In this document: positions 1 to 11,846 of the stretch, piece after piece
How positions within the stretch are numbered: position 1 is the first letter of the stretch
Layout of the letters: every line of letters begins with the position of its first letter
Origin: Blattamonas nauphoetae
Taxonomy: Eukaryota > Preaxostyla > Oxymonadida
DNA length: 64,000 bases
Assembly: GCA_033064195.1 (NCBI GenBank)
Contig: JARBJD010000054.1
Span: 248,001 to 312,000, forward strand
Direction: 5' to 3'
The notes under the pieces: model-generated
The model's database searches: none
What the model saw: the letters and a program-made list of their open reading frames with translations, nothing else
Told to the model about the DNA's origin: nothing
Translations under genes and position numbers: made by a program

Positions 1-1310
1 ATTGATCTCAGCTGGGATTGCTCTTGCCGCGTCGCACATCATAAGCCGAAGATGGTTGAGAACAAGGTCGAAATTCACATCGGCTGTCTCTTTCGAATTC
101 TTCGCAAAAGGAACTGATTCAGCCACTGTCAGTTGATGGCCCGATTGGGAAAGCAACGAAATAAAGAAGGCGAATGGAGTCTGAGTTGTAAAGGTGCATT
201 CTGTTGCATCGGAATAACTGAGCAAGATCAGTGAGAGGAGAAAGTGATGAGCACAATGCAGATTATGATTAGAGTCACGGAAAAAGGAGAAGAATAGTAA
301 ACAAGAGTTGATAGAAATAAGATCAAAGATGATACCTGAATGCGAGAGCGAGTACGGATGACGGTTGGCATCCTTTGAATGCTGAGTAAATTGGTTGAAG
401 AATTGAGCGTCCATTTGTGGTTGTTCCCTTCAGAGAATCAATTTCATTCAAAAATTCAAAGGTAAACCTCAAAGTAGACGACGAACGGACCAGCTATCTT
501 TTTGGTGGTTGCGTGGAGTTTCTCTTGAAGGGTAATGCCCTGATTATGTGAGAAATGAAGTAAAGGGGGATAAAAATGGTCATACGTCTGAGACCTTGAG
601 TGGTTTGTTCCGATAGTCACAGAACAGAGCTGATAATCCTGATTTGGTTTGGATCGTTACATTCTGGAAATATGATGAAGAAAGTGAAGAAAAGACATCA
701 GGGATGACATCATAGTCATTGGCAATGAATGCAAAGGTTGGATGATATCTAGAATTGAATTCCATGATGATAGATGACGACAGACTTGGAGATCAGGTAC
801 AGAGTGTCAATGAATGAACCGTGATTGGAGAGGATCAAAGTATCATTCTTTGGATACTCACCTCTTTTCTCCTGTTCGTATCCTGGTGGACTATAGAAAA
901 CAATGAAGAAGTGAGACTCAGACGATCCACGTGTGTTTGCAGCCTTCTTTGAGGTGATTTTCCAAAAGCCAAAGAAAAACAGGAGGAGTTTGGAGAATAC
1001 AACATCAATTAATCCGCCCAATGGCGTCTAATAAGTGAGAAAAATGATGATGTTTGATGATGACATGTTCCATGAAAGTGAACTTGATATCAGAAAATGG
1101 GACGCAAACGATTTTGAAGAGAAGTGATAGGATGAACCAGAGCAAGAGAGTAATGAGGACGAAAGGGGCTTTGAGAATGAAGCGAATATATCCGATCGGT
1201 CCTATTTTCAGAGCACTTTGACCTATCTTGCTTCCTTTCGTCCCAGCAGATCGAGGAAGGAAAGGGTTGATGCCTGTAGTGGGATCTGAGAATTTGGTGA
1301 ATTTCTCCAT
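1..1310 (-). CDS. Lysophospholipid / 1-acylglycerol-3-phosphate acyltransferase-like protein, partial
   Basis: Predicted membrane acyltransferase that moves an acyl chain from acyl-CoA to a lysophospholipid, probably at the ER. The start is the ATG at 1310. Seven exons splice into one open frame of 330 codons, with introns at 1028-1064, 749-785, 664-696, 540-594, 428-467 and 218-335, all GT-AG. A hydrophobic segment (APFVLITLLLWFILSLLF) lies near residue 50. The block I catalytic motif NHxxxxD is seen as SNHGSFIDTLYL. The phosphate-binding block appears as VVYFEGTTTNGR, spanning the 428-467 intron, close to the FPEGTTTNGR of LPCAT/AGPAT enzymes. The C-terminus lies beyond position 1. The exact substrate cannot be told from the sequence. 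Confidence 0.85.
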
Positions 1311-1841
1311 CCTGAAAAGAAAAAAGCGTGGGGCAATGTCGAAGTTTTGTATCACGCTTCATTGTGATTCACATTAGCATAAATCACATCTATTGTTGTT
1401 GTGTAAGACAATTCATTACAGTTCTGTGTTGATTATTTGAAAGGATCAATGACACATCAACAACTTCTGATCTGCCAGACATGCCAGGCAACGATATCAA
1501 AACTCGTTTGATTTATCAACTTTTCACGTCAAGATACTTCTTATAATGATATCCAGGAATACACTGAGCAGAATTCCCCCTGCAAGGTGTGTACATCATC
1601 CCTTCCACTTGAACTCTCTTCGTCCTTTTCTTCTTTCATGAAATATAGATCTGTTCCACACAGTTTCCAAGCTACTCTTTCTCTGGATTAAACACATCAT
1701 CACAGAATCAATGTCCATCAACCCAAATTTGCTCAAGTATCCTCTTCTCATCAATCCACCCGATTCTTCTTCCTTTCAGAGTGTGCTACCAGCCTTAATC
1801 TTTGCCAAATTTGTCTATTCAACAAGCGATACGAAGATATC

Positions 1842-4800
1842 GTGAAGGTTAGTCATCGTTCTCCTCACTTCTTTCATCATCAGACGATCAAATCACCTCC
1901 ACACTCAACTCTCGACTCACAGAAACTATCCTCTTCAAATCCAAGTATATCCTCAAGCGAACTGCTGAAAACAGTTAACCCAGCATATATGTTCCAAACA
2001 CCCACTCAACTTAAAGAGGAGACCCTCTCACTCATGCAGAAGCTCTGTGAGACGCCACTTCGCGCTGCTCGGAAACCAACAACTGGTGTAAACAAACTCA
2101 GAGAGCGATTGGCCCAAAAACGACAAGTTTTGAGTGATACTCGAACAGTGGAGAAACGACAGCTGAAGAAATTCGTTGACCAGGTCCATGCAGATGCACT
2201 CAGACAAATGCCGCTCGAGGATGAATTAGCCAAAACCCAGCAATATATCATCATTCGCATGCTTGAAGAAATTGAAGAGAAGAAACAAGCACGAATTAGG
2301 AGGAAAGAGACGATCCAAATTGATAATCCCATTCAGAGCTTTATCTCCCGTATTGAACGCCAAAAAAAGGAAGGTGTTGCTATAATCCTTGAGCAGCGTC
2401 GAATGATGGAACTTGAAGATCAGGCAGCCCTCGAACTTCGAAATCATCCAAACACAATCTACGGGGAAGATCACGTCACTCGATGGGAAGAACAATCATT
2501 ATTACTAAGCAACCTTGGAACACGATGGATGCATAACATCCAAAAAATGGAAAAAAGACTTCACAAACACCGTTTAACGATGACTTTAGAAGACGATCTG
2601 GGCCACCTCCATCGCGAGCAAGAATTTCGGCGAAATCACAAGCACATTGTTCTCGATGCAAGAAACAATATGCTTTTGGAAGATTCAAGAATTCAAATCA
2701 TCGAAAAATACATGCAACCGAAGCCTGTCCCTGCTGATGTTGAGAAAGAACGGTATAATCTGGAAAAATCACGAAGGAGCGAAGAAAGGAAGATTAATGC
2801 CCTTATTTTGAATGAAAAGATGGAAATGAGGGCTGAGGACGAACTGGCGAGGCTTATTTCGCTGGAGGAGCAGGAGCGGAAAAGGATCGAGGCGGAAAGG
2901 GAATTACAGATGCGATTGGAGGAGATTCGTCGAAAAGAGGAAGAAATACAACGCCAGCTTTGGCTGCAAAAGCAGCGTGAACTTGCAGAAGCTGAACGAA
3001 AGAGGAGAGAGAAGGAAGAAGAGGAAAGGAAACAGCGAGAGGAAATGAAACGCCTTCAAATGGAAATTGAAGAAAGAGAGAGACAAGAACGAGAAGAAGA
3101 AGAGAGAGAACGAGCAGAGCGTGAACAAGCTCGTCTGGAGAAGCTAAAAGAGGAGGAAGAAGAACGACAATTAAAAGAACAGCACGAGCGGGAATTGAAG
3201 GAAGCTAAACAAGCCGAAGAACAACGCTCGCAAAGCGACAATTTGCTCAAAATGAGAGAAGAGGATCACAAATCACTCCTTCTACGAGCGACCTTTAATC
3301 ATGAATCCAGCGATGGTGAGGACGCAGATGCGGGGAGTGCTGTTTCGGAAGAATCCGAGGCAGCGAGAGCAGCGAAGGAGAATCGGAAGAAGAGACGGAA
3401 AACAACAAAACAACAAAAATCACATTCTGAGCAACCCAAACAGGAGCAGAAATCAGAAACTGAAGAAGAGGAGGACACTCAAACAATCCCACATTCCCCT
3501 CACATTCCCAACCAAACCGCTCCATCTGATGGTTCCGAAAATTCAGAAAATTCACAAAAACAAGCCCCAAAATCAGCAAAAAAGCAGAAACGAAGAAAGT
3601 CGATCAAATTGGAGCCAGTGAAGGATGGATTGAGTCCGGCGAACGACGAACTCGCTCGGTTGATCGCCGACTTCAAATCAGCAATCAGAAAAGGTGAATC
3701 CCTTCGCGAATTGTCCAACACATTCAGCAGAGAATATGAACGAGAAGAAGATTTAACAAAATTTCCTTCTCTCGTTGATAAAGAAGCTGTTCTCTTGATG
3801 TTTGAAACAGCCACACAACAATACAACACACTCAGCGACATTCTTCCTGTCTTGGTGTTCTTCTTGAAACATGAAGGGAATGTGAAAGCTCTCACTCCAC
3901 CCGAACTCGACAATGCCATCAAATTATTCCATCTGCCAGAATCACAAGCGTGTTTCTTCCCTTTCATCTACGACATCGTGAAATCTCTGTCATCCTCATC
4001 GTCGCTTCGAAGCAAAATGCTGATTGGGGGAGTGTTGGATTTCATGTGTTTGAATGTCATCAGACGAGTGATTAGCTATCCAAAGAGCACGAAAGCGTTT
4101 GTGCTGTGGACAGAATATTTCTCAAGCAACCCAAGTCAATTGATCGATGACGAGAAGATCTTGATGATTGAAGCGTTGTGCACGTTGCTCGTTCCTGTCC
4201 AACCAGACTCAATCAAGGACCTCGACGTGGATTGGAAGAAAAAAGCGTTTTTGTCGATGAATGTCTTCCTTCGGAAAATGCACAAAGACTATTTCATAAA
4301 GCTCAAAGTTCTCGATCGAGTATTGCTGTTCTGCAAAGAGTATCCTCTCGTCGACATCAAACAGACGTGTCTTCGCACTCTCCTCTTTCAGATCTCCCAA
4401 CTCACAGAATCACAGCTTGGCACACTCCTCGATGCACAAATGAGCGCGCAGACACTTCTGGCGATTCTGAGACAGGAAGAGATGAAGTATTGTGTGGAAG
4501 CGATTGTGTTGTTGTTCATTGTGATGAATTGCTTCAATCTCAATCTTCCGAAGGACGCACACACCAGAACGGTCGAATCAGCTGCTTCTGTGTTTCTCCA
4601 ACCACAATCACCAGAAATCTCATTCTCACAAAAAAACGCCATGTTGGCTTTTCTCGTCTCAATTTCAGCGAGAGACACCGAAGTGTTAGTGTCGCAAAAG
4701 AGTTTCATGAACGAACTCGTCTCGATTCTGTCGGATGTGACTGAAGGGTTCGAGTTGGAGCGGACAGTGCTCGTATGGAATCTGCTCACCCTTATTTTGT

Positions 4801-5582
4801 ACACAACGAAAACAAAAAAGACACTTTTGGAGACATTTCCAGCGTTGAACACACTTTTCAGCAAACCACAATTCTTTCTGATGTTGTTCAACAACAAGCG
4901 GGTGTATCAGGGATTCAAGGATGAAGTGGGAGAAGCGATGCAAGCCTTGAAACCGCTTCACTTTGTCTATCGCGATTTGTACACGATCAGACCAGAACAC
5001 ACCAAACTCGACCCCCTTCTTCTCAAACACTCCAACATTCTCCTTTTCTCGCAAATGTGCTTTCAAGAAGCAATCATCACACTGGAAATCCAACCAGAAA
5101 TGCCTGTTTTCCAATCCATGTTCACGACTCTCCAAAACACGATGTCCACGCTTGGAACAACACATCTTCCCGCCTATGTCACAACAGCCGAAGCCGACAC
5201 CGACAAAGTTCGATTCACATTCGATCTCGTCTTCACACGTCCCTACAGTCCGGCACTTAATTTGTTATGGACAGGCCTTGCGACAGCCTTAGCCATTGCA
5301 GCGTCGATTCAACAAGTCTTGGCTCGAGCAACGTCTCAATTTGTGAACGAATGCAAAGGAAAGGAGCAGTTTGTTAAAGTGTTGGGATACACGGTCGACA
5401 GACTGGCGGAATTGACGCCGAAGACGAAGGACATTGAGGGTATGATCAAGAAATTGTGTTTGTGTTGTTGTCGATGCTTTGCGTCGATGAAGTTCTCGAA
5501 GACGTTTTCAAGTCCGCTGAAACAGAGTTTGGGGACGTGTTCGAAGCGGTGGCCGAATGATTCTGATTTTAAAGCCATTTAA
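1842..5582 (+). CDS. Large coiled-coil plus helical-repeat protein, unknown function
   Basis: Open frame of about 1246 codons ending in TAA. Residues about 60-350 are charged and helical. Residues about 330-480 are a highly regular Glu/Arg/Lys coiled coil (runs such as EERERAEREQARLEKLKE). Residues about 490-600 are acidic and Lys-rich low complexity. The remaining 640 residues are a helix-rich, HEAT/armadillo-like fold. The true start is unresolved: the frame begins with GTG at 1842, and a probable intron 1848-1883 (GTTAGT...CATCAG) would join an upstream exon reading CQICLFNKRYEDIVK. No enzyme motif is visible. A cytoskeletal or scaffold role fits the layout but is inference. Confidence 0.75.
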   Translation: MKVSHRSPHFFHHQTIKSPPHSTLDSQKLSSSNPSISSSELLKTVNPAYMFQTPTQLKEETLSLMQKLCETPLRAARKPTTGVNKLRERLAQKRQVLSDTRTVEKRQLKKFVDQVHADALRQMPLEDELAKTQQYIIIRMLEEIEEKKQARIRRKETIQIDNPIQSFISRIERQKKEGVAIILEQRRMMELEDQAALELRNHPNTIYGEDHVTRWEEQSLLLSNLGTRWMHNIQKMEKRLHKHRLTMTLEDDLGHLHREQEFRRNHKHIVLDARNNMLLEDSRIQIIEKYMQPKPVPADVEKERYNLEKSRRSEERKINALILNEKMEMRAEDELARLISLEEQERKRIEAERELQMRLEEIRRKEEEIQRQLWLQKQRELAEAERKRREKEEEERKQREEMKRLQMEIEERERQEREEEERERAEREQARLEKLKEEEEERQLKEQHERELKEAKQAEEQRSQSDNLLKMREEDHKSLLLRATFNHESSDGEDADAGSAVSEESEAARAAKENRKKRRKTTKQQKSHSEQPKQEQKSETEEEEDTQTIPHSPHIPNQTAPSDGSENSENSQKQAPKSAKKQKRRKSIKLEPVKDGLSPANDELARLIADFKSAIRKGESLRELSNTFSREYEREEDLTKFPSLVDKEAVLLMFETATQQYNTLSDILPVLVFFLKHEGNVKALTPPELDNAIKLFHLPESQACFFPFIYDIVKSLSSSSSLRSKMLIGGVLDFMCLNVIRRVISYPKSTKAFVLWTEYFSSNPSQLIDDEKILMIEALCTLLVPVQPDSIKDLDVDWKKKAFLSMNVFLRKMHKDYFIKLKVLDRVLLFCKEYPLVDIKQTCLRTLLFQISQLTESQLGTLLDAQMSAQTLLAILRQEEMKYCVEAIVLLFIVMNCFNLNLPKDAHTRTVESAASVFLQPQSPEISFSQKNAMLAFLVSISARDTEVLVSQKSFMNELVSILSDVTEGFELERTVLVWNLLTLILYTTKTKKTLLETFPALNTLFSKPQFFLMLFNNKRVYQGFKDEVGEAMQALKPLHFVYRDLYTIRPEHTKLDPLLLKHSNILLFSQMCFQEAIITLEIQPEMPVFQSMFTTLQNTMSTLGTTHLPAYVTTAEADTDKVRFTFDLVFTRPYSPALNLLWTGLATALAIAASIQQVLARATSQFVNECKGKEQFVKVLGYTVDRLAELTPKTKDIEGMIKKLCLCCCRCFASMKFSKTFSSPLKQSLGTCSKRWPNDSDFKAI

Positions 5583-5909
5583 TTCATCATTTTTTTGGTT
5601 ATCTTGTTTGTGCTCTTCTTGATTTCACTAAATTCATGTTTTGAAAGAAGATGCACCACACAATCCCAAATCAAAAGTGAAAGGAGAGCAAATTAATATG
5701 TGTGTGACTACTCTCTGCTCTCTTGTCCCACCTTACATCACGTTTTGGACTTTTCTTTTTGTTCGTTTCTTTGTCGTCGCTCATTTCTATTTCATTTCGT
5801 CTGCCAAACTCTTCTTCAACAGGAACGGCGTGGTGGCGATCGTCTGATTCAAAAGTGGATGGGTGATGAGCGATTCGTAAGATGTGGTTTCGATGTGAAA
5901 GTCGAGTTC

Positions 5910-6998
5910 TCACTGTTCAGTGGACTTCTTATTCCATCCCAAAAGTCTGAGAACAAAAACACAGTTGAGAACAACACCACCACTAAAATCACAGTTCTGA
6001 TTGCTCAGCAACAGCTGTTCGAGCGTATCTTCCATGCCATCCGACAACAGTGCTCGGATCATCCGTTTTCCAGATTGTGCCACTTCAGTGCTGTGTTTCT
6101 TCCATTCGCACATCAAATACAGGATGTCAGCAAGAATATTCCAGAGAGCACCGCTGTGTTCGACGAAAGAGAGAAAACTTGGAATCGTCATCACAATCGG
6201 AGAAGCGAGAACAAACTCCAACGTTGGGTGGTGAAACGGACTGATTTGAAGGACTCGTCCCAAAAGTGATTGCATTCCTCCGGACGACTCGACTGTCGCA
6301 AAGAAATATCGATTCGAACAGAGAAATGAGAGATATTGAGAGAGTGGCTGGATGTGTCGCTGAAATATGATTTCACGACGATTGTGGAGAGTAGGAGGTT
6401 CCGTGATCCCAAATGTGTCCATACATCGCGAATGAGCAAGGTTGATCGACGAGGAGAGAATATGATTGAGAGAACAGAAAAGATTTTCATTTCCAGAAAC
6501 TGTGAGTGTGTGTGGTTGAATAATTGACAATATTCTGGGGACGAAATCCACATCAAAGACTTGTGTTTTGTATCGTTTCGAAGATGACATGAACGACCCT
6601 TCGAGGAAGGCTAGAGCTGCAGATACGATTTTGGTGTGAGGTGATGACACCAAAATGTAAATACTGTCAATGAATCTAGACTGAGTAGTGTCCGGAGAGG
6701 GAACAAGCTTGGAGATGATTTGGTTGGCAAGCTGAAGAGCGGTGCGACCTGGTTTGAGATTTTCCAGAAATTTGACGGTCTTGTCTTGGAGAGCTTCGTC
6801 AAATATATGATTGCTTTGAACAAGAGAGACCAGAGAACAATACAGAGTGGATTTGTCTTCGAACGACAGGTGGGAGTTGGAATCGAGATTCAGGAATGCC
6901 GTATGCTCCAGTTGAACGGTCAATCCTGAATCAGGTGCATGTGTTGAACCGGTAGCACAAAGGGATCGTGAATTAACATCATCTTCTTTCACCGACAT
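5910..6998 (-). CDS. Family A helical-repeat protein (oxymonad-expanded), 5910-6998
   Basis: About 362 residues from the ATG at 6998; the frame stays open upstream to 7025, so a short 5' exon is possible. It shares an ordered set of blocks with the genes at 44785-45606, 54642-55514 and 56844-57917: an N-terminal FLNLD-like start, SLVSLVQSN, KTVKFLENL, IYILVSSP, then LSFLCSNRYFFATVESSGG, HHPTLEFVLASPIVMTIPS and GMEDTLEQLLLS. This is one paralogous family with no domain I can name. Nothing suggests an enzyme; an all-helical repeat fold is inferred. It converges with the 1842-5582 gene across 327 bp. Confidence 0.75.
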   Translation of the reverse strand: MSVKEDDVNSRSLCATGSTHAPDSGLTVQLEHTAFLNLDSNSHLSFEDKSTLYCSLVSLVQSNHIFDEALQDKTVKFLENLKPGRTALQLANQIISKLVPSPDTTQSRFIDSIYILVSSPHTKIVSAALAFLEGSFMSSSKRYKTQVFDVDFVPRILSIIQPHTLTVSGNENLFCSLNHILSSSINLAHSRCMDTFGITEPPTLHNRREIIFQRHIQPLSQYLSFLCSNRYFFATVESSGGMQSLLGRVLQISPFHHPTLEFVLASPIVMTIPSFLSFVEHSGALWNILADILYLMCEWKKHSTEVAQSGKRMIRALLSDGMEDTLEQLLLSNQNCDFSGGVVLNCVFVLRLLGWNKKSTEQ

Positions 6999-7235
6999 GT
7001 TTCGAAGATCATCCCATTCACACAAGATTGACCCGACATCTCTGAGAAAGTTCCAATTTTACATGTAACCCACGATTTTTATGTTTGATATTGTCACACC
7101 TCATGAATAATCCACTCAATGAATCTTCATCTCGAAGTGATGTGGCCATAAATCGAAGTTCTCTGAAGTGTCATCTGTGGGATCTCTTCAGAAACGGTAA
7201 GAGTAACCATCTTTCACAAATTCCGATCAGTCTAT

Positions 7236-10200
7236 ATGGATGAGAACCCTGGACGCTTTTCAGTCCTTGGAAATAATCAGCCAGAGGTGTCATTTCGACC
7301 AGCCCCGATCCACACAAACATAAACGAACCTCCACCAAACTGGATCTATCGCAACCGTTCCGTACGCTCTTCTACTCTCTCACAATCATCTTTTTTCTTC
7401 TGTTTTCTATCTTCCGTTGCCAATCTCAGCTTTTCGAATCCCAAAATCAACAGGCTCAACAAAATGGTCCTTTCTTTTGATTTTCTCATCTTTTTCTTTC
7501 ATTTCCCTTGAATTTGTGGTCCATTGTCCATTATACTTCTTTTTCTAAGTATACTTCTTTGTTTTTCTCATGGACGGACTCTCCAGACAGAAGCCGCAAA
7601 ATCCGCTGATACACAGATCAAAATTAGGAGCACTTTCTACTCACCCATAATTGCATCGCTTTTCCATCATACAGAGTTCTTACAGATGTTTGGAGAATCA
7701 TGGAAGACTTCTGAGGATCCAATGATCTCTCGAACACACCAAATTCCCGAAATATCACCAAATTCGGAAGCTAAGTCTGTTCAATTTGTGGCATCAGCAG
7801 ATCTACTCACCCGTATCTTCACACTTCCACTTATTTCATTGATGGAGCGAATCGCTGAAGAAAAGGAAGAATCTGCAAGACAAGAACAGCTCAGAAGACA
7901 GTCACGGATCCAAAAAGAACGAGTGAAAGCACGAGGAAAGATCGGTCCTGCCCGTCGAAATTCCGATGGAGGATCATCATCTTCTGATCAGAGCTTTTCG
8001 CCGCTTGACCACTCATCTGATCGGACACACTCTGAAGGCATTGATGGAACAGGAGAAACCTCCAACTTAGTTCCAATGTTTGAAGGAGCCTCAGATGACC
8101 AGCATGTCGAGGCACGAATCAATAAGTCAGTTGATCACCGCGACGACTCGAAATGGATTCGTGGACACCCATCACTTTGTGTGCGGGTTTTTCGGAATGG
8201 AAATGTGATTGTGCTTGATGATGATTCGGATCTTGACCAAACAGATCCAGAAAGACTGACATCTGCGAATTCCAAGACGACTCCAATGTCGACTGCCAAA
8301 ATTCTCCAATCAATGTCGGTTTCAAAAGATTTCACGACTAAGTACGATGCAGAAATGTCAAAATTGCCAAAAAATGAAGATAACAGTTTCCAAATCGACG
8401 ACGCTGGCAGGATCGAGAGTCTGTCACGAGAAGGAACAGATCCCCTGAAACAATCCCAACAACAGGCAACTTCTATTCATCCTTCTTCTACGATCCGCTC
8501 CACCTCGATTATTCGATCCAAAGACAGTGATACTGATGAAGGGAGCAGGTCGGATTCACCTCCAAAGAAACCATCCCCAACGACCATTATTTTACCAACA
8601 CGCATCGATACTCCAGCTGGAAGTGATAGTTTGTCTTCAACCCCCGACATATTGCAGTATTCGTCGCCATGTCGCCCTCTTAGTCGTCCTGAGGCTCTCC
8701 CTGTCTCGATGATGAAACAACCGCTCAAAACGAGATCTGAAGCTCATTTTCGTCTTCTTCGCACAGAATCATCAATATACAATTTAGAAGATGACAAAGA
8801 AGATACACATACAACACAAACATCACCAATGGAATCTCGAACTTTCATCGTCAGAACACCATCAGATGGCAATGAAACAGCCTCCGAAAACGCCAAAGAG
8901 CCAACAATACATCCTTCTGGACTCACTGCCGACCAAGATGCCACTGGAAACATCACCCTAAATATATCGTCAGATCCGCTCTCTGATCGTTCATTAGCTT
9001 CGAGTTTTTGGGAAAACGAGAGCAAGGATTCATCTGCCTCGGAAGGAGAGAAATCTTCCAACGGGATTGTGTCGTCATTCAATGTTACATCGCCTTCAAA
9101 CTTGAATCTGTCATCTGATTCAGAATCACTCCCTCCAACTCCACCACAACCACCCCTCAAGATCCACCTTCCCATCTCCCTCTTTCCCTCAACTGTGGTC
9201 TCATCCACCCCCTCGACTCCCTCCACGACCTCATCGTGTGACGATTCACCAACTCCAAAACCTGCCAAATGGCCACTTCTGAAAATCAACGAAAACGTGC
9301 GATTTGTTGCGAAGCCGGGTGGAGTGAATTCACTGCCTCCAGTCCCGTCTTTCATCCCAACCCACTCATCCAGCTTTCCTTCTGTCACTTTGAATGCAAA
9401 GTCAGCACCACAGAGTCCCACAGAGGAGAAGAAAGGGAGATGGGAAGGGGGGGATTTGAGTGAGGTGATGCTTGCCAGTGCCAAGTCATTCGTTCCTCGT
9501 TCGGCGCCTTCGTCGCAACTTGACACGCCTCGTCTGCCATCGATGGAAGGCTGCCAGACACACACTGCTCAACAAAACCCGAAAGCGAAACCAAAGCCTC
9601 TCCTTCCGAAACCGAAAGACTTCCATTCAGTTCCGAAATGTGTGGAACAACTCCATCTCCACAAAGAGGCACCAAAATACACATTGGACAACATCATCAC
9701 ACAACCTCTCTCCCCCGAAACCGCCAACCATCCCATCACTCTCGCCCATCCTCCTGTATTCATCACCCAACCTCCCTCCATCGCCAGTTCCTTCCCAATG
9801 CCCCCACAACCGATCCCACCCTTATTTCTTCCTCAGCAGGTCACTCCTCCCTTCACCAACACACAGTCGTGCAATGTGTTGAACAAACCACAGTTTCGAG
9901 CTTTTGTTCCGACGCAGGGGACGTTCGGAGGAGGACGAGGGAGCAAGCAGTTGGTTGTGATTTCGAAGGATGGGAACGAAATCCAAACAGATCTGTTTGA
10001 GAATGATGGACGAGAGTTGGAACAGAATTCTGTGTCTCCGTCCCTTTTCTCGGAAGTGATGGAAACACAGTCACAATCCATGCTCCCATTTGGACAATCG
10101 ACAGCAGAATCGTTCTCGCTCCACACGAGCCTCTCTCCTCCGCCCATTCCTCCCTCCAAAATCCATCAATCACTCCGCAAGACCACACTCGACATCGATG

Positions 10201-11624
10201 ACACCTCTCACACGATGGAGTCTTCTGAGAGCGACGACGACTCCGAATTGCAGAACATTTCCGAACGAACGTCTAATTTCCAGTTATTGCGGACAATGTC
10301 ACCAAGCTTTCGTGTTCAGAGTGGTCTTTCGGTGTCGGAGAAAGAGTTTTGGAGTGACTGGTGTTTTGAGACAGCGGGAACGAAGGAAGCAGAAGGGAGA
10401 GATCAGTCGGAAGTAAAGAAGACACCACAACATCGCTCGCAACTGTCGATGAAGACAAAAACAGGAAAATCGTCACTTGATGATGAATCAGCTGTGAGCG
10501 ACGTTCTTCACCCTTCTTTCACTTTTCTCAAACAAGTGCCAATCCTCAATTTGGAGGAGAAGTTCTTCTTCCGAACAGCAGTCGAAGTGAAGCCGTTGCC
10601 AGAATCACAAACCTCATCGCAACTCCCACCTCTTCCGATTCCTCTGGACAGTTTACAACACGCTGTGTCGGAACGATTGACCATCCAAGATCGACTCTCC
10701 TCGTCCGAACGATCAGCTGTGGCAACAGACACCATAACGCCACTCCCACCCCTCCCAACACCTGTCGATCCTCTTTCCCAAACACCGTTCGCCTTGCCGC
10801 CTCCAAACGCGTTGATCTTCTCAGAACCTCTCCCCATCTTTCGCCGAATCCTGCTGTGGGAACTGAAAGGGATGAATTTGGTGATTGGAAGCAGCCAGAA
10901 CGTGTTCACAGGCGGTCTGGACAGCTCCGTGTCTTCTGGGTATCTTCACGTGATCACCGACAACCCTGACGAAGACAGTATGGTGAAGGAAATCAGACTC
11001 AAGCGACAACAGAACTCGACACTCGCTGTCAAACTGATCGATTTGAACTCGGATTATGGCGTGTTCACGACGCTGTTCTTTGCTTTCCATGAACGTCGTG
11101 GATTGGAGGAGTTGACGCAACAAACGGACATCATCACGATTTCTCTTCTGAATCTGTTTGTGGAGAATGTGTTGAACGGGATCCAGACGACTGTGATCTG
11201 CTTCCATTCAAGCGGAGTGGTTGAAGATTACCTTTCAATCGACACAGACGAGATCCCGACACTCCACATTCGACTGTTGGAGAGAATCAGAGAAATCACT
11301 TCCCAATCATCGACTGGCCAACACTCATCTCAAAACGTGGTGCACGATCGGCCCCTCTCCTCTCTGTCTGAAGACGAGTCTCGTTTCACAGCGCCGGAGA
11401 TGATGGAGAAGGGAGTGCATCTTTTGGAGCGATTGGAGCGCCGCTGCTCTGATTCCAATGTGTTTTATTGGTTGGTGATGATGAAAGGGTCGTCTGAATT
11501 GAGGTTGGTTGATCGGAGAGAGATGACGATTCTGAAACACCAGCGACGACGATTGAGAATGATGCAGGAGAAGAGAAGCGAGAACAGCAGAGGAGGGAAG
11601 GAGTGGAAGGGAAGGATTGGGTGA
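7236..11624 (+). CDS. EDRF1-like protein (erythroid differentiation-related factor 1 N-terminal domain)
   Basis: The first exon starts at ATG 7236 and reads THTNINEPPPNW-like (seen TNINEPPPNWIY), resembling the TDLNLPPANWL block near the EDRF1 N-terminus. An intron begins at about 7365 and the main frame runs about 7590-11624. Residues about 40-300 hold LLTRIFTLPL and VRVFRNGNVIVLDD, which resemble EDRF1 blocks. The C-terminal 280 residues match the EDRF1 core in order: RRILLWELKGMNLVIGSS, FTGGL, TTVICFHSSGVVEDYL, DTDEIPTLH and NVFYWLVMMKGSSELRLVD. About 800 residues of Ser/Pro/Thr-rich insertion lie between. The TPR region that follows in animal and plant EDRF1 is absent before the TGA at 11622. 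The molecular role is poorly known even in animals. The match is from memory of the family, not a search. Confidence 0.62.
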
Positions 11625-11846
11625 GAGACTCGCTTCTCCTGGAATTCTCTTCTGAACACTTTTCTGTTTGTCTGCTTCGCAGACCTCTATCTTGTCGTTT
11701 TGACTTAACAGTTTATTTTAGAATAAGACTCGATGAGAGGAGCTGTATTTTGTTTCCTGTTTTCTTTTGAAACCGCTTGATTGAAAGAAGTGTTATATAA
11801 GCCTGGATGATTAGATCCAACCAATCAATTTTTTCTCAAGAAACTT

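Noticed and set aside
8744-9565. Long minus-strand frame of 273 codons opposite the EDRF1-like gene
   Set aside because: The plus strand carries family-matching text at both ends of one continuous frame. The minus frame is Ser/Gly/Glu-rich with no recognisable block and follows from the codon bias of the plus gene.
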